Position numbers and translations under genes: made by a program. Shown piece after piece: positions 16,181 through 25,300 of a stretch of 64,000 bases of DNA. This DNA comes from Litorivita sp040371945 (lineage in GTDB: Bacteria; Pseudomonadota; Alphaproteobacteria; Rhodobacterales; Rhodobacteraceae). The notes under the pieces were generated by a model, which saw nothing but the letters and a program-made list of their open reading frames with translations, was not told where the DNA came from and did not search any database. Positions within the stretch are counted from its first letter, which is position 1, and each line of letters begins with the position of its first letter. The DNA is taken from assembly GCF_040371945.1 (NCBI RefSeq), contig NZ_BAABWS010000001.1, positions 1,674,001-1,738,000 on the forward strand, in the 5' to 3' direction.

Positions 16181-18889
16181 TTAGGCGAGCTTGCCGTGGC
16201 AATGTTTGAATTTGTTGCCCGACCCGCAAGGACACGGATCATTGCGCCCAGGATTGCCCCAAGTGGCGCGGTCATTCTCGTCGAAGCCCTCGGGTGCTGC
16301 GCTCTCGGGCGCGGCCCCGCCGGTGGCGGCCTGCGCACCATCAGCGGCGGCTTGAAGCTGTGCCTGCTGCTCGGCGATCTGCGCCAGCATCTGTTGCTGC
16401 TGCTCTTCGCTCATCGGCTCCACACGCGCCAACCGCTGGGTGACGTCTTCGCGCAGACTGTCGAGCATCATCTCGAAGAGTTGGAAGGCTTCGTTCTTGT
16501 ATTCGTTCAGCGGATCGCGCTGCGCATAAGCGCGGAAGTTCACCACCGAACGCAGATGTTCAAGCGTCAAAAGATGCTCGCGCCATTTGCCGTCAATCGT
16601 TTGCAGCAAAATCTGCTTCTCGATCATCCGCATGTTTTCGGGGCCGAATTTCTCGGCCTTGGCGGCCATTTGCTCGGCCGTGGCCTTCTCGAGGCGTTCG
16701 GCGATTTCTTCGTCGTCCACGCCCTCTTCGGCGGCCCATTCGATCACCGGCAGATCAAGGTTCAGCCGCTCGATCACAGCGGCATAAAGCCCTTCGGTGT
16801 TCCACTGGTCGGCGTAGGTTTTCGGCGGCATGAACTCTTCGACCATATCGTCGATGACCTGCTCGCGCATATCCTCGGCGATTTCCGACAGGTCTTCGGC
16901 TTCCATGATTTCGCGGCGCTGCGCAAAGATCACTTTACGCTGCTCGTTCATCACGTCATCGAATTTCAAAAGCTGCTTGCGGATGTCAAAGTTGCGCCCT
17001 TCGACCTTGGCCTGCGCGCGCTCGAGGGATTTGTTCACCCAAGGGTGCACGATCGCCTCACCCTCTTTCATGCCCAGCGACGAGAGCACCTTTTCCAAAC
17101 GTTCGGAGCCGAAAATCCGCATCAGATCGTCTTCGAGCGAGAGATAAAAGGACGAACGGCCCGGATCGCCTTGACGGCCCGAACGGCCGCGCAACTGGTT
17201 GTCGATCCGGCGGCTCTCGTGGCGCTCGGTGGCCAGCACGAAAAGCCCGCCCGCGTCCAGAACCTTTTGCTTATCATCGGCGTGCTCGGCCTCGATCCGC
17301 GCGCGGATCTGGTCGGGATGCGCCTCAGGATCGGCCTCCAGCGCCTCAAGCACCTTCATCTCGACGTTGCCACCAAGTTGGATATCGGTCCCGCGGCCCG
17401 CCATATTGGTCGCAATCGTCACCGCGCCGAATTTGCCCGCATCGGCAACAATCTGCGCCTCGCGCTCGTGCTGGCGCGCGTTCAAAACGTCATGCTTGAT
17501 CCCTGCTGTTTCCAGCATCTGCGACAGCGCTTCGGATTTCTCGATGGAGGTGGTGCCGACCAAAATCGGCTGCCCCTTGGCCGTGGCCTCTTTGATCGTC
17601 TCGACGATGGCGGCGTATTTCTCGCGTGCGGTGCGGTAAACGGCGTCGTCTTCATCGACACGCTGGATCGGACGGTTGGTCGGCACTTCGACCACGCCCA
17701 GACCGTAAATCTCGGAAAATTCCTCGGCCTCGGTGGTCGCTGTGCCGGTCATGCCCGACAAGGTGTCGTAGAGGCGGAAATAGTTTTGGAATGTCACCTG
17801 CGCGAGCGTGGTATTTTCGGGCTGGATCGCGACGCCCTCTTTGGCCTCGATCGCTTGGTGCAATCCTTCGGACAACCGCCGCCCGGGCATCATCCGGCCG
17901 GTGAATTCGTCGATCAATACGACCTCTTCACCGCGCACGATGTAATCCTTGTCCCGCGTGAACAATTTATGCGCGCGCAGCGCTTGGTTGACGTGGTGCA
18001 CCACAGTGGTGTTTTCAGCGTCATAGAGCGTGGTGCCCTCTTCGAGCAACTCGCGCGACAAGAGCAGGTTTTCGAGGAAGTCGTTGCCCTCCTCGGTATA
18101 GGTCACCGAGCGGGTTTTTTCATCAATCGAATAGTGGTCATCCGTCAATTCGGGGATCACGGTGTTGATGGTTTGATAAAGCTCGGAGCGATCCTCGGAG
18201 GGGCCGGAGATGATCAGCGGCGTGCGCGCCTCGTCGATCAAGATGCTATCGACCTCATCGACCACCGCGAAATTATGCCCGCGTTGGAACATCTGCGACA
18301 GTTCCGATTTCATGTTGTCGCGCAGGTAGTCAAAACCAAGCTCGTTGTTGGTCGCATAGGTCACATCGGCGCCGTAGGCCTCTTGCTTCTCATGCTCGGG
18401 CTGTCCGGGATAGACCACGCCGGTGGTCAACCCCAAGGCGCCGTAAACTTTGCTCATCCATTCGGCGTCGCGCTTGGCGAGGTAATCGTTGACCGTCACG
18501 ATATGAACGCCCTTGCCGGTCAGCGCGTTCAAATAGGACGGAAAGGTCGCCACGAGGGTTTTGCCCTCGCCGGTCTTCATCTCGGCAATGTTACCTTGGT
18601 GCAGAAAAATGCCGCCCATCAACTGTGTGTCAAAGGCCCGCAGACCCAAGGCGCGCCGCGCCGCTTCGCGGCAATTCGCAAAGGCTTCGGGCAACAATGC
18701 ATCAAGGATCTCGCCGCCTTTCGCACGGTCCGACAACTCGCGGGTCTTGGCGATGATCTCTTCATCGGTGAGTTTTTCAAACTCGGGCTCGAGCGCATTG
18801 ATCTTCTCTACAATCGGGCGCGTCGCCTTGATTTTACGGTCATTCGGCGTGCCGAAAACCTTTTTGGCGATTGTTCCGAGTCCCAGCAT
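16181..18889 (-). CDS. secA: Protein translocase ATPase subunit SecA
   Basis: A 902-residue SecA, full length. Nucleotide-binding domain 1 has Walker A in EMKTGEGKTLVATFP near residue 105 and the DEAD-type VVDEVDSILIDEAR. Motif TNMAGRGTDIQLGG and the QLRGRSGRQGDPG motif of domain 2 follow. The C-terminus has a glutamine- and alanine-rich linker and the zinc-binding tail CPCGSGNKFKHCHG that contacts SecB and phospholipid. It drives Sec-dependent export at the inner membrane. It is divergent from ppiC, the peptidyl-prolyl isomerase gene. The region downstream has small hairpins but no T-run. Confidence 0.98.
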   Translation of the reverse strand: MLGLGTIAKKVFGTPNDRKIKATRPIVEKINALEPEFEKLTDEEIIAKTRELSDRAKGGEILDALLPEAFANCREAARRALGLRAFDTQLMGGIFLHQGNIAEMKTGEGKTLVATFPSYLNALTGKGVHIVTVNDYLAKRDAEWMSKVYGALGLTTGVVYPGQPEHEKQEAYGADVTYATNNELGFDYLRDNMKSELSQMFQRGHNFAVVDEVDSILIDEARTPLIISGPSEDRSELYQTINTVIPELTDDHYSIDEKTRSVTYTEEGNDFLENLLLSRELLEEGTTLYDAENTTVVHHVNQALRAHKLFTRDKDYIVRGEEVVLIDEFTGRMMPGRRLSEGLHQAIEAKEGVAIQPENTTLAQVTFQNYFRLYDTLSGMTGTATTEAEEFSEIYGLGVVEVPTNRPIQRVDEDDAVYRTAREKYAAIVETIKEATAKGQPILVGTTSIEKSEALSQMLETAGIKHDVLNARQHEREAQIVADAGKFGAVTIATNMAGRGTDIQLGGNVEMKVLEALEADPEAHPDQIRARIEAEHADDKQKVLDAGGLFVLATERHESRRIDNQLRGRSGRQGDPGRSSFYLSLEDDLMRIFGSERLEKVLSSLGMKEGEAIVHPWVNKSLERAQAKVEGRNFDIRKQLLKFDDVMNEQRKVIFAQRREIMEAEDLSEIAEDMREQVIDDMVEEFMPPKTYADQWNTEGLYAAVIERLNLDLPVIEWAAEEGVDDEEIAERLEKATAEQMAAKAEKFGPENMRMIEKQILLQTIDGKWREHLLTLEHLRSVVNFRAYAQRDPLNEYKNEAFQLFEMMLDSLREDVTQRLARVEPMSEEQQQQMLAQIAEQQAQLQAAADGAQAATGGAAPESAAPEGFDENDRATWGNPGRNDPCPCGSGNKFKHCHGKLA

Positions 18890-19066
18890 TCTCTATCCGT
18901 TCCGGTCGTTGACGACATTGTGGCCTATGGGTGCTTGCCCCGTTTCGCGCCCCACCCTACAACAGTGCAAAGTGTGCTCTTGGCCTTGTTCACAAGGCGA
19001 TGTAAGGGCCCGCTAAACCCGTGTCAACGCCGCGCGGCCTTGCCGCCTCTCTTGAAGGACCAAACG

Positions 19067-19945
19067 ATGCACCGAACCCTCAGTCTTGCCCCCCGCAGCC
19101 TTTTGTCCGCAGTCGCGGCCTCGACCCTTGCGGTGGCGCTGGCGTGGGCCGCACCAAGCCGCGCCGAAGACCTAAACCCCGCAACCGTTGTGGCCACAGT
19201 CAATGGCGAGACCATCACCCTTGGCCAGATGGCGATTGCGCGCTCCAACCTGCCCGAGCAATACAAGCAATTGCCCGATGAGGTGCTCTTCTCCGGAATT
19301 CTGGACCAGCTGGTGCAACAAACCGTCCTGTCGCAATCCTTTGACGGACCCGAGCCCGCCTATATCGGCATCGTTTTGCTTAATCAAAAGCGCTCGCTTC
19401 TGGCCTCTGAAGTGATCGACCGGCTTTTGGCAGGCGCGGCAACCGAAGCCGACGTCAAAGCCGCCTATGAAGAGACTTACGGCAATGCCGATCCGGCGCC
19501 CGAATACAACGCGTCGCATATCCTCGTTGAAACCGAGGAGGCGGCGCAGGCCTTGATCGAAGAGCTCAACAGCGGCGCAGATTTCGCCGCCCTTGCAAAA
19601 GAAAAATCCACCGGCCCCTCGGGCCCGAACGGCGGCGCGCTCAACTGGTTTGGCGCGGGCATGATGGTCAAACCCTTCGAGGATGCGGTCAAGGAGCTAA
19701 GCGAAGGCGATATCTCCGGACCCGTGCAAACACAGTTCGGCTGGCATGTGATCAAGTTGAACCAAAAGCGGTTCGCAGATGCGCCGAGCCTTGAAGAAGT
19801 GCGCGCAGAGCTTGAGGACATGATCCGCCAGAAAGTGGTCGAAGGCCGCATTCAGGACCTCACCAGCGAGGCCGACATCGACCGCAGTGCAGAAACCGAA
19901 ATTGATCCTTCGGTCCTGTCGCGCGCGGATTTCATGGAGCAATAA
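19067..19945 (+). CDS. Periplasmic peptidyl-prolyl cis-trans isomerase, parvulin type
   Basis: A 292-residue exported protein. The ATG at 19067 starts a signal peptide (MHRTLSLAPRSLLSAVAAST, cleaved near PSRA). An N-terminal SurA-like helical segment (VATVNGETITLGQMAIA) precedes the parvulin domain from about residue 143, with YNASHILVETEEAA, GALNWFGAGMMV and FGWHVIKL. Family role: folding of proteins crossing the periplasm, which fits its place divergent from secA. The gene ends one base before the ATG of argJ, so the two are likely co-transcribed. The frame is also open backwards across the whole secA region, but that is an antisense artefact. Confidence 0.92.
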   Translation: MHRTLSLAPRSLLSAVAASTLAVALAWAAPSRAEDLNPATVVATVNGETITLGQMAIARSNLPEQYKQLPDEVLFSGILDQLVQQTVLSQSFDGPEPAYIGIVLLNQKRSLLASEVIDRLLAGAATEADVKAAYEETYGNADPAPEYNASHILVETEEAAQALIEELNSGADFAALAKEKSTGPSGPNGGALNWFGAGMMVKPFEDAVKELSEGDISGPVQTQFGWHVIKLNQKRFADAPSLEEVRAELEDMIRQKVVEGRIQDLTSEADIDRSAETEIDPSVLSRADFMEQ

Positions 19946-19946
19946 G

Positions 19947-21173
19947 ATGGCAAAAATCACCAAGCAATCGCCACTGGCACCCGCACGCTTCCCGCAGCTT
20001 CCGCAAATTGGCGGCGTGCGTTTCGCAACGGCGCAAGCCGGCGTGCGTTACCAAGGGCGCACCGATGTGATGCTGGCCGAATTGATCCCCGGAACGGCGA
20101 TTGCGGGCACGTTCACCCGCTCGGCGACCCGCTCTGCGGCGGTTCTCGATTGCCAAGAAAAAATCGGCGGCAACAATGACGCCGGTGCGGCCATTATTGT
20201 CAATTCGGGCAATGCCAATGCCTTTACCGGCAGCAATGGCCGCAAGGCCGCCAAGGCCGTGACCACTGCGGTTGCCGATATGATGGACCTACCTGAGGCG
20301 CGCGTGTTCTCATCCTCGACCGGCGTCATCGGCGAGGTATTGCCCGACGCGCGCATCACCGCAAAGATTGCGGAATTGAAAGACGGTTTGGACGTCAGCG
20401 CCATCGAACCCGCCGCCCGCGCGATCATGACCACAGACACCTTCCCCAAAGGTGCAAGCGCCGAGGTCCAGATCGGCGGCAAAGCCGTGAAAATCGCGGG
20501 CATTGCCAAAGGATCGGGTATGATCGCGCCGGATATGGCGACGATGCTGGTCTATCTCTTCACCGACGCAAAGGTCGACCAAGGCGCCTTTCAATCTCTG
20601 GTCTCGGCCCACACCGACAGCACATTCAATTGCATCACCGTGGACAGCGACACATCGACCTCTGATACATTGATCGCCTGCGCGACGGGAGCATCGGGCG
20701 TAGATGTCACGGACGATCAGGAGTTTGCCGCCGCCCTGCATGATGTGATGCTCGATCTCGCCCATCAGGTGATCCGCGATGGGGAAGGCGCCACGAAGTT
20801 CGTCGAAATCACCGTGCGCAGCGCCGCAACAGATGCCGATGCGCGCAGGCATGCTTTGGCAATCGCAAACTCTCCCTTGGTCAAAACCGCCATCGCAGGC
20901 GAAGACCCCAATTGGGGCCGCATCGTCATGGCCATCGGCAAATCCGGCGCCGCTGCCGACCGCGATCTGCTCGGGATCACTTTTGGCGAGGTGCGCGTCG
21001 CCGAGAACGGTTGGGTGCACCCTGACTACAAAGAAGCCGATGCCGCAGCCCACATGAGGGGTGAGGAAATCCGCATTGGCGTTGATATCGGCCTCGGCAC
21101 CGGAACGGCCACCATTTGGACCTGCGACCTGACGCACGGATATATCGACATCAACGCCGATTATCGCTCATGA
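19947..21173 (+). CDS. argJ: Bifunctional ornithine acetyltransferase / N-acetylglutamate synthase
   Basis: A 408-residue ArgJ starting at 19947, one base after the previous stop. The autocleavage site is visible as KGSGMIAPDMATML, in which Thr199 becomes the nucleophile of the beta chain. VNSGNANAFTG and FNCITVDSDTSTSD are further family motifs. Reaction: transfer of acetyl from N-acetylornithine to glutamate, recycling acetyl in arginine synthesis; many ArgJ proteins can also use acetyl-CoA. It overlaps mutT by four bases (ATGA). Confidence 0.96.
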   Translation: MAKITKQSPLAPARFPQLPQIGGVRFATAQAGVRYQGRTDVMLAELIPGTAIAGTFTRSATRSAAVLDCQEKIGGNNDAGAAIIVNSGNANAFTGSNGRKAAKAVTTAVADMMDLPEARVFSSSTGVIGEVLPDARITAKIAELKDGLDVSAIEPAARAIMTTDTFPKGASAEVQIGGKAVKIAGIAKGSGMIAPDMATMLVYLFTDAKVDQGAFQSLVSAHTDSTFNCITVDSDTSTSDTLIACATGASGVDVTDDQEFAAALHDVMLDLAHQVIRDGEGATKFVEITVRSAATDADARRHALAIANSPLVKTAIAGEDPNWGRIVMAIGKSGAAADRDLLGITFGEVRVAENGWVHPDYKEADAAAHMRGEEIRIGVDIGLGTGTATIWTCDLTHGYIDINADYRS

Positions 21174-21568
21174 CGGTTCTACTGGTCTCTGCCGTTGCGC
21201 TGATCGATGCGGATGGACGGGTTTTGCTCGCCCAACGCCCTGAAGGCAAAAGCATGGCCGGTCTGTGGGAGTTTCCAGGTGGCAAGGTCGAGGAGGGCGA
21301 GACACCCGAGGAGGCTTTGGTCCGCGAACTTGATGAGGAGCTGGGCATCCAGACGTGGAACTCCTGCCTCGCTCCTCTGACCTTCGCCTCGCATAGCTAC
21401 GACAGCTTCCATTTGTTGATGCCGCTCTTTGCTTGCCGCAAATGGGAGGGTATTGCGCGCCCGAAAGAAGGCCAGACCCTCAAATGGGTGTCGCCAAAAA
21501 ATCTACGCGATTACCCGATGCCGCCCGCGGATGTGCCGTTGATTCCCATCTTGCGGGATTGGCTATAA
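21170..21568 (+). CDS. mutT: 8-oxo-dGTP diphosphatase, MutT-type Nudix hydrolase
   Basis: A 132-residue Nudix protein whose ATG overlaps the argJ stop. The complete Nudix box is present, running from GGKVEEGETPEEALVREL into DEELGI at residues 37-60. LLAQRPEGKSMAGLWEFPGG is the typical MutT lead-in. Expected role: removal of oxidised dGTP from the nucleotide pool, preventing A:T to C:G mutation. The gene is last in the ppiC-argJ-mutT group. Confidence 0.92.
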   Translation: MTVLLVSAVALIDADGRVLLAQRPEGKSMAGLWEFPGGKVEEGETPEEALVRELDEELGIQTWNSCLAPLTFASHSYDSFHLLMPLFACRKWEGIARPKEGQTLKWVSPKNLRDYPMPPADVPLIPILRDWL

Positions 21569-21768
21569 TTTACCCACTGTTTCCATTTGCAAGAAAATCA
21601 GACAGAAATTTTGCCCGTCAATGGGAATTTGCACAATATTTCCGCATATATGACGAATATTCTACTTCATATTGTTTCGTAAATTTGTAACAATTAACCA
21701 TGACGTAGAGTTAGGAACAATTTAACTCAACCGATGGACACTACATTTCGTAACTGGGGAGACTCGAA

Positions 21769-21903
21769 ATGCTACGCACTATTGTTATGGGCAGCTATAT
21801 CTCTGTCCAAGGGACTTTTGTCCGCTCGCTTCCGAACGGAAAAGTCGAAGTTCGTGTTGGTGATAAGACTTTTACCGGTAAACCTGTCTCGGACGCCGCC
21901 TAA
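21769..21903 (+). CDS. Small uncharacterised protein, 44 residues
   Basis: A short frame from ATG 21769 to TAA 21903 in an otherwise gene-free, AT-rich stretch. A good ribosome-binding site, GGGGAG, sits eight bases upstream. The product runs from MLRTIVMGSYISVQGTFVRS to VGDKTFTGKPVSDAA; the alternation of hydrophobic and polar residues suggests a small beta-barrel-like fold. It has no signal peptide. A similar small protein, as far as I recall, occurs in other Rhodobacterales, which would support a real gene. Downstream is the infB terminator. Function unknown. A 78-residue frame overlapping it in another phase looks random. Confidence 0.68.
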   Translation: MLRTIVMGSYISVQGTFVRSLPNGKVEVRVGDKTFTGKPVSDAA

Positions 21904-22057
21904 TTCGGTCGCTTACTACCACTCACATCACTTGCTTGGGCGTTCGCGCCCCGCGAAAGATCTCAAATAATACACATACGACCTTCCCGCGCTGAGTGCG
22001 TGGCTTTGATCGGACTGGCAGCGCCCTTCAAACGCCGCCCCAGCAACAAAGCGGGAA

Positions 22058-22096
22058 AGAAAAAGGGGCTCGGCATTTCGCCAAGCCCCTTTTTCC
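22058..22096. terminator. Terminator after infB
   Basis: AAAAAGGGGCT paired with AGCCCCTTTTT, extended by GGC/GCC with one mismatch, forms a stem at about 22060-22094. T-runs occur on both strands, so it can end both the infB operon and the small gene at 21769. Confidence 0.88.
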
Positions 22097-22155
22097 AGTT
22101 TTAGGCTCTCGCCATCTCCCACCATGCCGCCAAACCGGCCGCAGGCACGACAGGC

Positions 22156-24648
22156 TTAGGTCAAGGTCCGCGTCACTTCCTCGCGCTCGAAAATCTCGAT
22201 GACGTCGTTGGGGCGAATGTCATCGTAATTCTCAAATGCCATGCCGCATTCTTGGCCCGACTGCACTTCTTTGACTTCGTCCTTGAAGCGCTTGAGCGTT
22301 TTGAGCGTGCCTTCGTGGATCACAACATCGTCGCGCAGCAGGCGCACGCCTGCCGAACGGCGCGCTACGCCTTCGGTGACGATACAGCCCGCAACCTTGC
22401 CAATGCCGGTCACCTTGAACACTTCCTTGATCTGCGCATAGCCGATGAAATGCTCGCGGATTTCCGCGCTCAAAAGCCCCGAAGCCGCCGCCTTCACATC
22501 ATCCACAAGGTCATAGATCACCGAATAATACCGGATCTCCACGCCTTTTTGGTTCGCACTGGCCCGCGCCGGCGCGTTGGCCCGCACGTTAAAGCCGAAG
22601 ACCGGAGCGCCGGAGGCCTCGGCCAAACCGATATCGCTTTCGGTGATCGCACCAACGCCCGAGTGCAGCACGCGCACGCGCACCTCGTCATTGCCGATCT
22701 TCTCCATCGCCTGAACGATGGCCTCGGCAGACCCTTGAACGTCCGCTTTGACAAGGATCGGCAATTCAGAGACATTCTCGTCCTCTTTCGCCTTGCTCAT
22801 CAATTGCTCAAGCGTGGTCGCCGCACCGGCTGCTGCGCGTTTGTCCTTGGCGGCTTTCTCGCGGTATTCCGCGATCTCGCGCGCCTGCGCTTCGGTTTCT
22901 GTCACGTTCAAGACATCGCCTGCCTCCGGCGTGCCGTTAAGGCCAAGCACCTCGACAGGCACCGATGGTCCGGCTTCTTGAACGCGCTCGCCCTGATCGT
23001 TGATCAGCGCGCGAACCTTACCGTATTGCTCACCCACGACAAAGATATCGCCTTGGCGCAGGGTGCCGGTTTGAACCAGAACTGTCGCGACAGGGCCGCG
23101 GCCCACGTCAAGCTGCGCTTCGATCACCGCGCCTTGCGCCGCGCGATCCGGATTGGCTTTCAGCTCGAGGATCTCGGCCTGCAACGCGATCGCTTCGAGC
23201 AGTTGATCAAGGCCCTGACCGGTATGGGCGGAGACTTCGACATCTTGCACGTCGCCGGACATGGCCTCGACGATCACCTCATGTTGCAAAAGCTCGGTGC
23301 GCACCTTCATCGGGTCTGCCTCGGGCTTGTCGCATTTATTGATCGCCACGATCATCGGCACATTCGCCGCTTTCGCATGATTGATCGCTTCAATGGTCTG
23401 CGGCATCACCGAATCGTCGGCAGCAACCACAAGAACCACAATATCGGTGACCTGCGCGCCGCGCGAACGCATCGACGTAAAGGCCGCGTGGCCTGGCGTG
23501 TCGAGGAAGCTCAGCAGCGCACCGCTATCGGTTTTCACCTGATAGGCACCGATGTGCTGCGTGATGCCGCCCGCTTCACCCGCTACCACTTTGGCATTGC
23601 GGATCGCATCGAGCAGCGAGGTTTTACCGTGGTCAACGTGGCCCATGATCGTGATGACCGGCGGACGCGGCTGCAAATCTTCTTCCTTGTCGATGACCTC
23701 TTTGATCACGTCTTCGACATCCGCATCGGAAACGCGCACCACCTTGTGGCCGAACTCTTCGATGATCAATTCGGCGGTATCCGCGTCGATGGTTTGGTTT
23801 TGGGTCACCATCATGCCGTTGGTCATCAAGGCTTTGACGACGTCAGCCACGCGCTCGGCCATACGGTTGGCCAATTCCGAAACCACGATTGCTTCGGGCA
23901 ATTGCACGTCGCGCACGACCTTCTCGCGCTCTTGCGTGCCCATCGCTTTTTGACGCGCGCGCTCTTGCTTGCGCTTCATCGCCGCCATGGATTTCGGACG
24001 CCCGCCTTCGCCGCCCGAAAGGGCTTGATTCAAAGTCAGCTTGCCCGAACGGCGGCCATCATCACGGCCCTTGTTGCGGTTAGGGCGATCGTCGTTCTCG
24101 GCAGGGCGGCGCGCGTTTGCGCCCGCAGATGACGGCGCCGAGCGCTGCGCACGCGGCGCGGCTGGCTCGCCCGCGGGCGGGTTGGCCGCTGCAGCGGCGG
24201 CCGCTTTGGCAGCCTCTTCCGCGGCGCGCCGTGCGCGTTCGTCCTCTTCGGCTTTCGCCTTCAGTGCATTTTCACGCTCGCGCTCTTCGCGCTCTTTGGC
24301 CTCGGCCTCTTCGCGGCGGCGCTGGCGCTCTTCCTCGCGAGCTTTTTCATCGGCTTCGCGCTGCGCAGCGTCATCCGCCTCGCGCGCTTTTGCCGCTTGC
24401 AGCGCCTTCAGGCGGCGCTCCATCTCCGCGTCGGAAATCCCGGCAGGCCGTTTGGACGGATCGCCCAAGGCAGGATTGCCGCCCGCGCCTGGCTTTGCGC
24501 CGCCCGGTTTGGGCACCACAACGCGCTTGCGCTTGGTTTCCACCACGACATTCTTGGTCCGCCCGTGGCTGAAGCTTTGCTTCACATTGCCCGCGCGCGG
24601 ACCACCACGTACACCCAAAGTCTTTTTGCCGTCGTTGTCGTCGCTCAT
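22156..24648 (-). CDS. infB: Translation initiation factor IF-2
   Basis: An 830-residue IF-2. The N-terminal 200 residues are low-complexity and charged (an arginine/glutamate-rich coiled coil at about 80-150, then an alanine stretch). The IF2 N-terminal domain follows, and the GTPase domain has G1 GHVDHGKTSLLDAIR near residue 340, G3 DTPGHAAF and G4 NKCDKP. The C-terminal domains bind fMet-tRNA. It places initiator tRNA on the small ribosomal subunit. It is the last gene of rimP-nusA-ylxR-infB and is followed by a terminator; rbfA and truB are not here. Confidence 0.98.
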   Translation of the reverse strand: MSDDNDGKKTLGVRGGPRAGNVKQSFSHGRTKNVVVETKRKRVVVPKPGGAKPGAGGNPALGDPSKRPAGISDAEMERRLKALQAAKAREADDAAQREADEKAREEERQRRREEAEAKEREERERENALKAKAEEDERARRAAEEAAKAAAAAAANPPAGEPAAPRAQRSAPSSAGANARRPAENDDRPNRNKGRDDGRRSGKLTLNQALSGGEGGRPKSMAAMKRKQERARQKAMGTQEREKVVRDVQLPEAIVVSELANRMAERVADVVKALMTNGMMVTQNQTIDADTAELIIEEFGHKVVRVSDADVEDVIKEVIDKEEDLQPRPPVITIMGHVDHGKTSLLDAIRNAKVVAGEAGGITQHIGAYQVKTDSGALLSFLDTPGHAAFTSMRSRGAQVTDIVVLVVAADDSVMPQTIEAINHAKAANVPMIVAINKCDKPEADPMKVRTELLQHEVIVEAMSGDVQDVEVSAHTGQGLDQLLEAIALQAEILELKANPDRAAQGAVIEAQLDVGRGPVATVLVQTGTLRQGDIFVVGEQYGKVRALINDQGERVQEAGPSVPVEVLGLNGTPEAGDVLNVTETEAQAREIAEYREKAAKDKRAAAGAATTLEQLMSKAKEDENVSELPILVKADVQGSAEAIVQAMEKIGNDEVRVRVLHSGVGAITESDIGLAEASGAPVFGFNVRANAPARASANQKGVEIRYYSVIYDLVDDVKAAASGLLSAEIREHFIGYAQIKEVFKVTGIGKVAGCIVTEGVARRSAGVRLLRDDVVIHEGTLKTLKRFKDEVKEVQSGQECGMAFENYDDIRPNDVIEIFEREEVTRTLT

Positions 24649-24653
24649 GTGGT

Positions 24654-25277
24654 CTACTTCCCTTTCCGGCGAGCCTTCCCGCCGTCCGAAACGCGCAGGC
24701 CTTTCAGCCTTGCCGCTTCCTCTACAACACGTTGCGCCAAACCACCAGCCGCCAGTGCAGCATGGATGGTGGTTTCGCGCCCGAATGCCTGACCCAGCTC
24801 ATCCGCTGTCAGCCATCCAATGAATTTTCCGCCCTCGGGCGTGCTCAGCTTCGACTTACCGCGCTCGGAGCCGTCAGAGGCCTGCAAGAGCACTTTGGCG
24901 TCGTCTTTATAGAGCCAGTCCTTGACCTTCTCGTAGCCCGAAACCGCATGGCCGCCCTTGCGGGCAAGGCTAACGAGATCGATGATCCGCCGCGCCAATT
25001 GCGCCTCGATCTTGGCGACCAAGTCATCGGGCACTTGCACCGTCTGCTTGGCGGCGCGGGCAAACAGCCCCTTTTGCACGGCCAAATCGAGCGCCTCGCG
25101 GGTTGCACGAACCCAAATGCCACGTCCGGGCAATTTGCCCATGACATCCGCCACGATTTGCCCGTCCGGCCCCACCACAAAACGGATCAGATCAGAGGTA
25201 GGGTGCACTTCGCCTGTGGCAATGCACTTACGCTCCGGCCCGTCGTCGCGGGATTTTTCTGCACCGGCTCGGCCCAT
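24654..25277 (-). CDS. YlxR-type RNA-binding protein fused to an L7Ae-like domain
   Basis: A 207-residue protein between nusA and infB. The N-terminal half is the YlxR/DUF448 domain: RKCIATGEVHPTSDLIRFVV and GRGIWVRATREAL. The second half, from about residue 95 (IDLVSLARKGGHAVSGYEKV), resembles the ribosomal L7Ae-like fold. This two-domain form is normal in alphaproteobacteria, while in Firmicutes the two parts are separate genes. Likely role: an RNA-binding accessory of transcription or translation. It is five bases upstream of infB and 23 bases downstream of nusA, so co-transcription is near certain. Confidence 0.9.
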   Translation of the reverse strand: MGRAGAEKSRDDGPERKCIATGEVHPTSDLIRFVVGPDGQIVADVMGKLPGRGIWVRATREALDLAVQKGLFARAAKQTVQVPDDLVAKIEAQLARRIIDLVSLARKGGHAVSGYEKVKDWLYKDDAKVLLQASDGSERGKSKLSTPEGGKFIGWLTADELGQAFGRETTIHAALAAGGLAQRVVEEAARLKGLRVSDGGKARRKGK

Positions 25278-25300
25278 CGGCGGCTCCAGACCCGAGACCC

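Noticed and set aside
16115..19945. A continuous 1276-codon forward reading frame running antisense to secA and into ppiC
   Set aside because: Only the last 292 codons (ppiC) have signal peptide and domain features. The rest is antisense to the unmistakable secA gene; GC-rich codon use suppresses stops on the opposite strand.
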